From positions 47,531 through 111,530 of the forward strand of contig NZ_JACBXD010000021.1 of the NCBI RefSeq assembly GCF_013870525.1: a stretch of DNA of 64,000 nt. The letters run 5' to 3'. Of this stretch, positions 39,794-47,098 are shown piece by piece. Each line of letters begins with the position of its first letter. The first letter of the stretch is position 1. The notes beneath the pieces were generated by a model. It saw only the letters and a list, made by a program, of their open reading frames with translations. It had not been told where the DNA came from and searched no databases. The DNA is from Amycolatopsis pittospori. GTDB lineage: Bacteria > Actinomycetota > Actinomycetes > Mycobacteriales > Pseudonocardiaceae. The position numbers were made by a program, and so were the translations under genes.

Positions 39794-41407
39794 GTGGTGG
39801 TCGCGGTCGTCGGCGCCTGGTTCTTGGTCGCCGCCTTCGTTCTCTTGGCCTGGCCCAAGATCGGCGCGGACAGGAACTGGCGTGCCGTCGCGCTTTCGCT
39901 GACTCTCGGTTTCTCACTGATACACCAGCTGTTGTTCTCGACCATCGCCGAAGACGCCTACATCACTTTCCGTTACGCGTTGAACATCGCCGACGGCAAT
40001 GGCCCGGTGTTCAACACCGGGGAACGGGTCGAGGGCTACGCGAATTTCCTCTGGATGATCGCGATCGCGTTGCCGAAGGCCGCTTTCGGTGCCGATATCG
40101 AGACGTCCGCGATCGTGCTCGGCCTCCTCGCCACGCTCGGTGCCGTCCTGCTCGCGTACGTCACGGTCAACCGGGTGGTCGCCCGCGCGGCCGGTGAGCC
40201 GCGTCCGGCCTACGGCGTGGCCGCTGCGGTGCTCGTCGCGGGCGCCGGCGGCCTCGCCGCGTACGGCGGGTCCGGAACCGAGACGCCGTTGTTCGTGCTG
40301 CTCATGTTCGGCGTCTTCGCCTCGCTCGCGGCCCGGCGCCCGGTCGTCGCCGGGGTGCTCGTCTCCTTCGCGATGATGACGCGTCCGGCGGGGATGCTGC
40401 TCGCTGTGCTCGTCGGGCTCTGGCTGCTCATCGCCGCGCTGCGCGGCCGGTACACCTGGTGGTCGCCGGCGGGCTGGCTGCTCGGCGCCCTCGTCTTCGC
40501 CGCGCCGTGGACGGCGTGGCGGGTGACCTATTACGACCACGTCCTCCCGTCGTCGGTCCTCATTCCCTTCGACGTCGATGTCGGCGCGCGGATCGACCGC
40601 GGCTGGCAGTACCTGTCCGGGTTCTCGGTGGTGCACCAGGGGTTCCTGCTGCTCGGCCTGGTCGCGGCGGTGGCGTTGTCGCTGCGCCGCGGCACCGGCG
40701 GGTCGCCGCACGAGTCCGAGGCCCGTTCGCTGACCTGGCTGATGCTCGTCACCACCGTCGGACTCACCGGTTTCGTGGTCTTCTTCGGCGGCGACGCCGG
40801 TCCGGCGTGGCGTCTGCTCGCGCCGATCCCGCCGCTGCTTTCGGTCGCGGCGGTGTCGGTCTACGGCGTGCTCACCGTGGCCACGAAGCCGAGTCCGCGG
40901 CCGAGGCCGCAGGTGCAGCGGCTGATGCCCGCCGCCGCGATGACGCTGTCCGGGCTCGCGGTGCTGGTCTCGGTGTTCAGTCCCGAGATGCTGACCCGCG
41001 TGCGCGCCTGGCACGACCACGGCGCGCAGATGGAGGAGATCGGCCGCTGGCTCGACGCCTACCTGCCGCCCGGTTCGATCGTGAGTACCTCCGCACCCGG
41101 TGTGCTGTCGTATCACGCCGGGACGCAGCTGCAGATCGTCGGCGTCCGTGGTCAGACCGAGGAGATCGGCGAGGCCGTCGTCTCCCGAAGGCGTCCGACG
41201 CTCGCCGTCATCACCGACAGCGGCTACGCGGCGACGCAGTCCTGTGTGATCGACTCGGCGTACGCCTTGAGATACCGCGCCGCGAGCTTCCTGCGCGAAG
41301 GCACTTCGTCGTGGCTCACCGTGTTCCTGCGAGCGGACGTCGAACGGTCGGTCACGTCGGCCCTGGACCGTTCACCCGATTTCCGCCACGTACCGTGCCC
41401 TTCGTGA
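39794..41407 (+). CDS. GT-C-fold membrane glycosyltransferase, AftB-like
   Basis: 537 residues, GTG start 39794. About 11 hydrophobic helices, with a first external loop holding AEDAYITFRYALNIADGNG and NTGERVEGYANFLW: the acidic DxY loop of GT-C arabinofuranosyl/mannosyl transferases, like mycobacterial AftB. A soluble C-terminal domain (from about 420) follows. Would use a polyprenyl-phosphate sugar on the outer membrane face. A second protein of the same group is encoded at 52527-54035. Coupled by GTGA to the next membrane protein. Confidence 0.7.
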   Translation: MVVAVVGAWFLVAAFVLLAWPKIGADRNWRAVALSLTLGFSLIHQLLFSTIAEDAYITFRYALNIADGNGPVFNTGERVEGYANFLWMIAIALPKAAFGADIETSAIVLGLLATLGAVLLAYVTVNRVVARAAGEPRPAYGVAAAVLVAGAGGLAAYGGSGTETPLFVLLMFGVFASLAARRPVVAGVLVSFAMMTRPAGMLLAVLVGLWLLIAALRGRYTWWSPAGWLLGALVFAAPWTAWRVTYYDHVLPSSVLIPFDVDVGARIDRGWQYLSGFSVVHQGFLLLGLVAAVALSLRRGTGGSPHESEARSLTWLMLVTTVGLTGFVVFFGGDAGPAWRLLAPIPPLLSVAAVSVYGVLTVATKPSPRPRPQVQRLMPAAAMTLSGLAVLVSVFSPEMLTRVRAWHDHGAQMEEIGRWLDAYLPPGSIVSTSAPGVLSYHAGTQLQIVGVRGQTEEIGEAVVSRRRPTLAVITDSGYAATQSCVIDSAYALRYRAASFLREGTSSWLTVFLRADVERSVTSALDRSPDFRHVPCPS

Positions 41408-42870
41408 GTGTCGACGAACGCGTCCCCCTGAGCCGACCGGCAGCGCCTGAAGCACCTGCGCGCCTGTTCGGCCTCGGCGTATTCGCCGCCGCGCTCACCG
41501 TGCTCCTCGTCCGGTTCCTCGTGCCGCGGCCGATCGGGATGTCCGACAACGGTGACGGCTTTCGCGTGCTGTGCGGCGCGGGCATCCCGTGGAAGGGCAA
41601 GCCGGAGCAGTTCGCGCGCCTGGAGTACACCGCTCCGGCGGGCGAATGCGACGCGACCTATCTCCTGAGTCAGAGCTGGTTCGCGCGGATCGCACGGTCC
41701 CTCGGCGGCCTGCTCGGCCTGGAATCGACGCTCAGCCTGATCGTGCTCGGCGTGGTCATGAGCGTGCTCGCCGCCGCCGCGGTCGCGTTGATCGTCGTCG
41801 GGCTGCCGTACTCGCGCCGCGTTCGCGTACTCGCGACCGCGGGGCTTCTGCTGGTCGTCGCGGACTCCGCGTTCTTCGGTTACTTCGCGTCCGTGCTCGG
41901 CGAAGGCGCCGCGTTCCTCGGGCTGCTGCTCGCCCTCGGCGGCCTGCTGGTGGCCGCGCGGCCGGGTTGGTGGCGCTACGCGGGCTTGGTGGTCCTGGTC
42001 TTCGGCGGCGTCATCGCCGTCAACGCCAAGGTGCAGACGCTGATGATCCTGCCGTTGCTCGCGCTCGCCGTGGTGCTCGTCCGCCCGGCCGGGATCCGCG
42101 GGCTGAAGCGGTGGCTTCCCGTGGTCTTCGTGATCGGCGCGCTCGCCGGAGGGACCGCGTACGCGCAGCAGACCGTCGAACCGGCGAAGCTGCCCGACGG
42201 CTCACTCGCCGCACGCCCGGGCGACGATTCGCGCGAGATCAACATGTTCAACACGATTTTCCTGACCATTGTGGACGGTCGGCACGACACCCGGGGAGAC
42301 CTCGCGGCACTCGGTCTGCCCGCCTCGTTCGCCCAGTACGCGGGCAACGGCTGGTGGCATCCGAAGCCTGCCACGATGGATCCCGAGTACCCGAAGTACC
42401 GCGAGCAGATCAGCAGGCGCAACGTCGTCGAGTACTTCGCCGCGCATCCCTTGCGCACCATCGGGATCCTGCACCGCGCGGCGGGCGACCTGCTCACCGC
42501 GCGGCCGCCCTACCTGGGGAGCTTCGACCAGTCGGCCGGCTTCGGCCCGGAGGCGCAGGAATACCGCGTCCCGGTCGCGTCGACGTTGACGAACCTGCTG
42601 GCACCACTGGGTTTCTTCGCGTTGCTGCCGCTATGGGCGCTGATCGCCTGGCGTGGCTGGAAGACCCGTCGCGACGCGGTGGGCGTCGCGCTGGGCTTCT
42701 TGCTCGCCGTCGCCGCCGGGCAGTTCGCGCTGGCGGCGCTGGGTGACGGCCTGGAGAACGTCAAGCACCAGGCGATCGCGCTGTACTGCACGCTGCTCGC
42801 CGTCGTCCTGGCGCCGGTGACCTTCGCGGCTCAGGACGAGCCGACGTCGCGGGTGTCCAAAGTCCCCTGA
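41404..42870 (+). CDS. Polytopic membrane glycan-biosynthesis protein (WsfD-like hexose transferase?)
   Basis: 488 residues from GTG 41404, which overlaps the preceding stop (GTGA) and gives a natural cytoplasmic N-terminus VSVDERVPLSRPAAP. About ten helices; the first external loop has GMSDNGDGFRVLCGAGI and later WWHPKPATMDPEYPKYREQ. The DNGD loop recalls a group annotated as WsfD-type hexose transferases, but the assignment is from memory and weak. Its last 40 bp overlap antiparallel with the convergent gene ending at 42831. Confidence 0.6.
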   Translation: MSVDERVPLSRPAAPEAPARLFGLGVFAAALTVLLVRFLVPRPIGMSDNGDGFRVLCGAGIPWKGKPEQFARLEYTAPAGECDATYLLSQSWFARIARSLGGLLGLESTLSLIVLGVVMSVLAAAAVALIVVGLPYSRRVRVLATAGLLLVVADSAFFGYFASVLGEGAAFLGLLLALGGLLVAARPGWWRYAGLVVLVFGGVIAVNAKVQTLMILPLLALAVVLVRPAGIRGLKRWLPVVFVIGALAGGTAYAQQTVEPAKLPDGSLAARPGDDSREINMFNTIFLTIVDGRHDTRGDLAALGLPASFAQYAGNGWWHPKPATMDPEYPKYREQISRRNVVEYFAAHPLRTIGILHRAAGDLLTARPPYLGSFDQSAGFGPEAQEYRVPVASTLTNLLAPLGFFALLPLWALIAWRGWKTRRDAVGVALGFLLAVAAGQFALAALGDGLENVKHQAIALYCTLLAVVLAPVTFAAQDEPTSRVSKVP

Positions 42871-44084
42871 TGCGGCCGGAAACCGGTGAAGCCCGTGTTC
42901 CGTGACCAGCGGGGTGTCGTCGGGTACGACACCAGCCCCGCGAAGATCAGGAGTGCGACGGCGTCGACCCAGAACACCGCCGCGCCGCCGACGAACCGCA
43001 GGTTCATCGCCACGTAGAGGAAGAACAGCGCGCCGACCCAGAGCCGCCGTCCCTCGCTTCGCTGCTGGTCGAGGACGAACGCGGTGATCGCGACGATCAG
43101 CGGGGCCATCATCACGAACACCCGCGGGGTGTCCGTGGCGACCAGGCGCCCGGCCAGGCAGCACGCGAACAGCCAGACACTGGAGATCAGCAGTTCCGAG
43201 CGCAGGCCATAGCGGCGGTACTGCTGGTAGAGGCCGTAGCCGAAGATCAGCCAGAAGAAGTGGAAGGTGTTGAACAGTTCGACCTGGCCGGCGCCCTTGC
43301 TCGCGTTGAGGGCGAACCGGATGTTGTCGAGCAGACCACTGTTGGACTGGCCCGCGCCGAAGCCGTAGTCGCCGCCGATGAGGTTCTGCGCCCAGAGCCG
43401 GTAGCCGATGTAGATACCGACGGCGACCACGAACACGCCGATGCCCCCCAGGACATCGCGATCGCGGAAGGATCGGCCGCGCGTCCACGCGATCAGCGGG
43501 TACAGCGGCGCCAGCAGGAGCGTGGTCTCCTTGTTGATCGCGCCGAGGACGATGACGATCGCGAACGGGATCAGCTTGCGCTTGAGGATGAACCAGATCG
43601 CGAGCAGGTAGAGCAGGTTGTTGAGCGGATCCACCAGGTACGGGTTGCTGAACGCGTACGGCGCGTACCAGAACGTGCAGGCCAGTGCGATCGACGCGAG
43701 CATCGAGGTGAACAACTGCAGCTTCAGGTACGAGCGCAGGAATTCGAAGAAGACGAGGATCGTCGCGAGAGTGACCACGAAGGTGAAGGCGACCCAGAGG
43801 ACATCGAGCGAAAGCCCGGTCAAGAGATTGCCCCGGTGAACGATCCAGGGGCTCAACATCCGCAGCGCGAACGGGTTCTCCACGGCCGCGCCGGTCTGCT
43901 CCGACATGCGGTAGTAGTTCACCGCGTCCCCCCAGGCCTGCTCGTGCGGCTTGGGGAACTTGGGCATGAAGGAGATCAGATTGATCAGGGAAATCGTACC
44001 CAGCGCGAGATAGGCCCAGAAGCGCTGAGCGCCGGGTCTTCCTCTCGGCATGAGGACGATTTCGGAGGTTTCGTGCGTCACCAC
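42831..44084 (-). CDS. Polytopic membrane protein, GT-C-like
   Basis: 417 residues, about 9-10 helices. The first loop contains WGDAVNYYRMSEQTGAAVENPF and ALRMLSPWIVH, similar to the acidic loop of GT-C transferases and to undecaprenyl-linked sugar enzymes. INKETTLLLAPLYPLIAW is another family-like block (the NKE motif also occurs in eukaryote-like GT-C members). Faces the AftB-like/WsfD-like pair convergently with a 40-bp overlap. Specific function unknown. Confidence 0.62.
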   Translation of the reverse strand: MVTHETSEIVLMPRGRPGAQRFWAYLALGTISLINLISFMPKFPKPHEQAWGDAVNYYRMSEQTGAAVENPFALRMLSPWIVHRGNLLTGLSLDVLWVAFTFVVTLATILVFFEFLRSYLKLQLFTSMLASIALACTFWYAPYAFSNPYLVDPLNNLLYLLAIWFILKRKLIPFAIVIVLGAINKETTLLLAPLYPLIAWTRGRSFRDRDVLGGIGVFVVAVGIYIGYRLWAQNLIGGDYGFGAGQSNSGLLDNIRFALNASKGAGQVELFNTFHFFWLIFGYGLYQQYRRYGLRSELLISSVWLFACCLAGRLVATDTPRVFVMMAPLIVAITAFVLDQQRSEGRRLWVGALFFLYVAMNLRFVGGAAVFWVDAVALLIFAGLVSYPTTPRWSRNTGFTGFRPHQGTLDTRDVGSS

Positions 44085-44142
44085 CGCAGATTAGTGCACT
44101 GACCTGGGATGATGCCGCGGATACCTCGATGTGAGCTACGCG

Positions 44143-44175
44143 ACCGTAGGTCGGTTACCCTACGGTAGCGTAACC
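44143..44175. promoter_or_regulatory. Interlocked inverted repeats upstream of the acyltransferase
   Basis: ACCGTAGG-N8-CCTACGGT (44143-44150 and 44159-44166) is interleaved with GGTTAC-N11-GTAACC (44153-44158 and 44170-44175). Both are perfect and end 7 bp before the ATG at 44183. Looks like a repressor operator over the promoter. Confidence 0.55.
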
Positions 44176-44182
44176 TGAACGA

Positions 44183-44917
44183 ATGGCTGAGCTCGTTTAC
44201 CCGCCCGTCATCATGGCGGCGAAGCTGATGTTCCGGGTGCTGGACAACCGCATCCGGGTGGAGGGCACCGAGCACATCCCCGCCGAGGGTGGGGCGGTCA
44301 TCGCCTGCAACCACGTGAGTTATCTCGACTTCATCTTCTGCGGACTCGGCGCCCAACCGGCGAAACGCCTGGTCAGGTTCATGGCGAAGAAGGAGATCTT
44401 CAGCAATCGCATCGCCGGTCCGCTCATGCGCGGGATGCACCACATCTCCGTCGACCGTGGCGCGGGCCTCGCGTCGTACCAGGAAGCCGTCGAGCGCCTG
44501 AAGGCCGGCGAGGTCGTCGGGGTGTTTCCCGAAGCCACGATCAGCCGTTCGTTCACCGTCAAGGACATCAAGTCCGGTGCCGTCCGGATGGCCGCCGAAG
44601 CGGGCGTCCCGGTCGTGCCCATGGCGCTGTGGGGCACGCAGCGGCTGTGGACCAAGGGCCACCCGAAGGACCTCACCAAACGCCACGTCCCGATCTCGAT
44701 CCTCGTGGGCGAGCCGATGCACCCGAAGGCCGAAGAAGACGCCGAGGTCCTCTCGAAGGACCTTCGCGTGCGGATGTCCGCGTTGGTCGAGCGGGTCCAG
44801 GCGGACTATCCCGAGAAGCCGTCCTCCGACGACGAGCGCTGGTGGCTGCCCGCGCACCTCGGCGGCACCGCGCCGACGCCGGAAGAGGCCGCCCGGCTCG
44901 ACCGCGAGCGCCGCTGA
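44183..44917 (+). CDS. PlsC-type 1-acylglycerol-3-phosphate/lysophospholipid acyltransferase
   Basis: 244 residues. Acyltransferase motif I NHVSYLD (HX4D; His-Asp dyad), motif II-like RFMAKKEIF, motif III VGVFPEATISRS (FPEG variant with Ala) and VPMALWGTQRLW. One hydrophobic N-terminal segment anchors it to the membrane. Transfers acyl groups to a lysophospholipid or related glycolipid. Single gene, convergent with a HAD phosphatase gene 10 bp after its stop. Confidence 0.88.
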   Translation: MAELVYPPVIMAAKLMFRVLDNRIRVEGTEHIPAEGGAVIACNHVSYLDFIFCGLGAQPAKRLVRFMAKKEIFSNRIAGPLMRGMHHISVDRGAGLASYQEAVERLKAGEVVGVFPEATISRSFTVKDIKSGAVRMAAEAGVPVVPMALWGTQRLWTKGHPKDLTKRHVPISILVGEPMHPKAEEDAEVLSKDLRVRMSALVERVQADYPEKPSSDDERWWLPAHLGGTAPTPEEAARLDRERR

Positions 44918-44927
44918 CGCCTGACGG

Positions 44928-45764
44928 CTAGAACCAGCGCTCGAGAACCTGCGCGACGCCGTCCTCGGAGTTCGGCGCGGTCACCTCGTCGGCGACGTCC
45001 AGGACGTAGCGGTGACCGTTCGCCATCGCGACGCCATGCCCTGCCCAGTCGAGCATCTCGACGTCGTTGGGCATGTCCCCGAACGCGATCACCCGCTCGC
45101 CCGGGACTCCGAGCCGCTCGGCGACCTCGGCCAGCCCGGTCGCCTTGGTGATGCCGTGCGCGGCGACCTCGATCAGGCCGGTGTTCGTCGAGTAGGTGAT
45201 GTCGACGGAGCCGTCGAGCACCTCGCGCGCCGCCCGAGCCATCTCGTCGGAGCTCATCCCACGCCTGCTGATCAGCAGTTTGATCGCCGGATGCCCGAGC
45301 ACCTCGGCCCTCGGCGCCTCCGCGCCCTCGTGGTTGCCCCAGGGGTTGTGGTAGTCCGGCTCGATCACGAAGTTGCGCGTGTGCGGGTCCCGCGCGGTCT
45401 CGCCGACCCGCTCCGCGGCGTACCGGCAGCCGGGAAGGGCGTGATCAAGAGCACTCACGGTGTCATGCAGCAGCGTGGGTTCCAGCAGCCCGTGGACCGC
45501 CACGATCCGGTCGGTCCCGATCTCGTAGAGCACCGCGCCGTTCGCGCAGACGGCGTATCCGGTCAGGTTCAGCGGGGTCGCGATCGGGGCGATCCAGCGC
45601 GGCGGACGGCCGCTGACCAGCACGAAGGGGATCCCGTCCTCGGTGACGCGCCGGACGACGTCGATCGTGCGCTGGGACAGGGCCTCCAACGGGCCGAGCA
45701 GGGTGCCGTCGACGTCGGACGCGATCAGAAGGGGTTTCTCCACCGTGACATTGTCCCCGAACAT
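44928..45764 (-). CDS. Cof-type HAD hydrolase
   Basis: 278 residues from ATG 45764 (MFGDNVTVEKPLLIASDVDG); a GTG at 45743 would begin VEKPLLIAS. The frame is open far upstream, to 46100, but that part overlaps the divergent gene. HAD motif I ASDVDGTLLG, motif II VLVSGRPPRW, cap domain type C2B, motif IV AFGDMPNDVEMLD. Probable sugar-phosphate phosphatase of the Cof/YbiV group. Divergent from the luciferase-family oxidoreductase, 46 bp between the starts. Confidence 0.88.
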   Translation of the reverse strand: MFGDNVTVEKPLLIASDVDGTLLGPLEALSQRTIDVVRRVTEDGIPFVLVSGRPPRWIAPIATPLNLTGYAVCANGAVLYEIGTDRIVAVHGLLEPTLLHDTVSALDHALPGCRYAAERVGETARDPHTRNFVIEPDYHNPWGNHEGAEAPRAEVLGHPAIKLLISRRGMSSDEMARAAREVLDGSVDITYSTNTGLIEVAAHGITKATGLAEVAERLGVPGERVIAFGDMPNDVEMLDWAGHGVAMANGHRYVLDVADEVTAPNSEDGVAQVLERWF

Positions 45765-45810
45765 CCGCCCATCGGGCGAAGTGTCGCCGGGCACCGCTAC
45801 CTTCCGGGGT

Positions 45811-46704
45811 GTGCGCGTAGGCATCGTGATCCTTCCGGAAGATCGTTGGTGGGCGGCCGAGCCGAAATGGCGGGCCGCCGAGGAGTACGGCTTCGACCAC
45901 GCTTGGACGTACGACCACCTCGGCTGGCGGACTCTCGTCGACGGCCCGTGGTTCAGTGCGATGCCGACGTTGACGGCCGCCGCCATGGTGACGTCGCGAA
46001 TCAGGCTGGGCACCTTCGTGGCCTCGCCCGTCGCGCGGCATCCCGTGCCGTTCACACGTGAGCTGACCACCCTCGACGACATCTCCGACGGCCGCTTCAT
46101 CCTCGGCGTGGGCGCCGGCGTCCCGCAGTCCCACTACGACGCCGCCGTCCTCGACGGCCCGGAGCTGTCGACGAAAGAGCGCACGGACCGCTTCGCCGAG
46201 TTCGTCGAGGCGCTGGACGGCCTCCTGATGACCGACCGCTTCGATTTCGAGGGCGAGTACTACCGGGCCAAGGGCGCCCGGAACCAGCCCGGCTGCGTGC
46301 AGCGGCCGCGACTGCCGTTCCTGGTCGCCGCGAACGGCCCGCGCACGATGACGCTCGCCGCGCGCTTCGGCGCCGGCTGGGCCACCACCGGCATCAAGGC
46401 CGAGACCCAGGACGAATGGTGGAAGGGCGTCGCGGAACTCGTGAAGACCTTCGACGAGCGCGTCGAGGCCGTCGGCCGCGACAAGGCGAGCGTGCAGCGG
46501 TTCCTGAGCCTCGACTCGGCCCCGGTCTTCTCACTCTCCAGCGTCGGCGCGTTCACCGACGCGGCGGGCCGGGCCGGTGAACTCGGCTTCACCGACATCG
46601 TCACCCACTGGCCACGCTCCGGCGACTACTACGTCGGCCGTGAATCGACGCTCGAAGAAGTCGCCCGCGACGTACTACCGGTACTCCAGGGAAGAAACTC
46701 TTAG
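45811..46704 (+). CDS. LLM-class flavin/F420-dependent oxidoreductase
   Basis: 297 residues from GTG 45811; the longer frame from 45643 overlaps the HAD gene. TIM-barrel luciferase-like monooxygenase: VGIVILPEDRWW, YDHLGWR, IRLGTFVASPVARHPVPF, and RFILGVGAGVPQSHYD, the flavin or F420-binding region. Typical length for F420-dependent members, which are numerous in actinomycetes. Substrate unknown. Not linked to the LuxE/LuxC genes (9 kb away), so no luminescence function is implied. Confidence 0.85.
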   Translation: MRVGIVILPEDRWWAAEPKWRAAEEYGFDHAWTYDHLGWRTLVDGPWFSAMPTLTAAAMVTSRIRLGTFVASPVARHPVPFTRELTTLDDISDGRFILGVGAGVPQSHYDAAVLDGPELSTKERTDRFAEFVEALDGLLMTDRFDFEGEYYRAKGARNQPGCVQRPRLPFLVAANGPRTMTLAARFGAGWATTGIKAETQDEWWKGVAELVKTFDERVEAVGRDKASVQRFLSLDSAPVFSLSSVGAFTDAAGRAGELGFTDIVTHWPRSGDYYVGRESTLEEVARDVLPVLQGRNS

Positions 46705-46812
46705 GCCGATCGGGTGACGTTGAGGCGACGGGTAAACCGGTTCCGCCTAACAGTCGTCTGAGAGATGAGTACAGCGAGTGGGTGTGGCCGCCAGGCGGCT
46801 GCCCCTCATGGG

Positions 46813-46827
46813 TCACCCCGGGGGTGA
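46813..46827. promoter_or_regulatory. Short palindrome TCACCCC-G-GGGGTGA
   Basis: Perfect 7-1-7 palindrome in the intergenic region after the LLM gene. Could be an operator remnant or part of the terminator complex; no promoter identified next to it. Confidence 0.3.
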
Positions 46828-46837
46828 ATGGGGGACT

Positions 46838-46885
46838 AAGGCTCGCGTGGTCGCGGCAGGGGCAGTCCGCGACCACGCGAGCCTT
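46838..46885. terminator. Perfect 19-bp hairpin downstream of the LLM gene
   Basis: AAGGCTCGCGTGGTCGCGG pairs with CCGCGACCACGCGAGCCTT (46838-46856 with 46867-46885), 10-base loop. It lies 134 bp after the LLM stop in a 394-bp convergent intergenic region that contains no gene, only this hairpin, 21-bp repeats and palindrome A2. Confidence 0.7.
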
Positions 46886-46899
46886 TATCTTTCGGCCTC

Positions 46900-46983
46900 G
46901 TGCCGTCCGCCGGATCACGCGTGTCGTCCGTCTGATCACGCCTGCCGTCCGTCTGATCACGCGTGCCGTCCCTCCGGACACGC
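46900..46983. repeat. 21-bp tandem repeats, four units (locus 2)
   Basis: Four contiguous 21-bp units at 46900, 46921, 46942 and 46963, pattern [GC]TG[CT]CGTCCG followed by five variable bases and [AT]CACGC. Nearly the same consensus and copy number as 37439-37522. Immediately followed by palindrome family A copy 2. Too short and spacer-less to be CRISPR. Confidence 0.8.
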
Positions 46984-47007
46984 GAAACAGCTGGCCTCAC
47001 GACCTCC

Positions 47008-47052
47008 TGAACGGCTCGTTACTTGCAAAATTTGCAAGTAACGAGCCGTTCA
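47008..47052. terminator. Palindrome family A, copy 2: bidirectional terminator
   Basis: Perfect 22-bp inverted repeat around a single central base (47008-47029 and 47031-47052), sharing GAACGGCTCGTTACTTGCAAA with the copy at 5021. Located between convergent genes ending at 46704 and 47099. Confidence 0.75.
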
Positions 47053-47098
47053 TAGCACGCGGCGGAACGCGAGAAGCGAGTCAGCGCAGTCAGCGCCG

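Noticed and set aside
34136..46704. LuxE, LuxC and a luciferase-like monooxygenase as a bioluminescence system
   Set aside because: The LLM protein is 9 kb from luxE/luxC, lies in a different unit and resembles F420-dependent oxidoreductases; no LuxA/LuxB pair is present.
46900..46983. CRISPR array
   Set aside because: Units are directly contiguous 21-mers with internal variation; there are no spacers and no cas genes.
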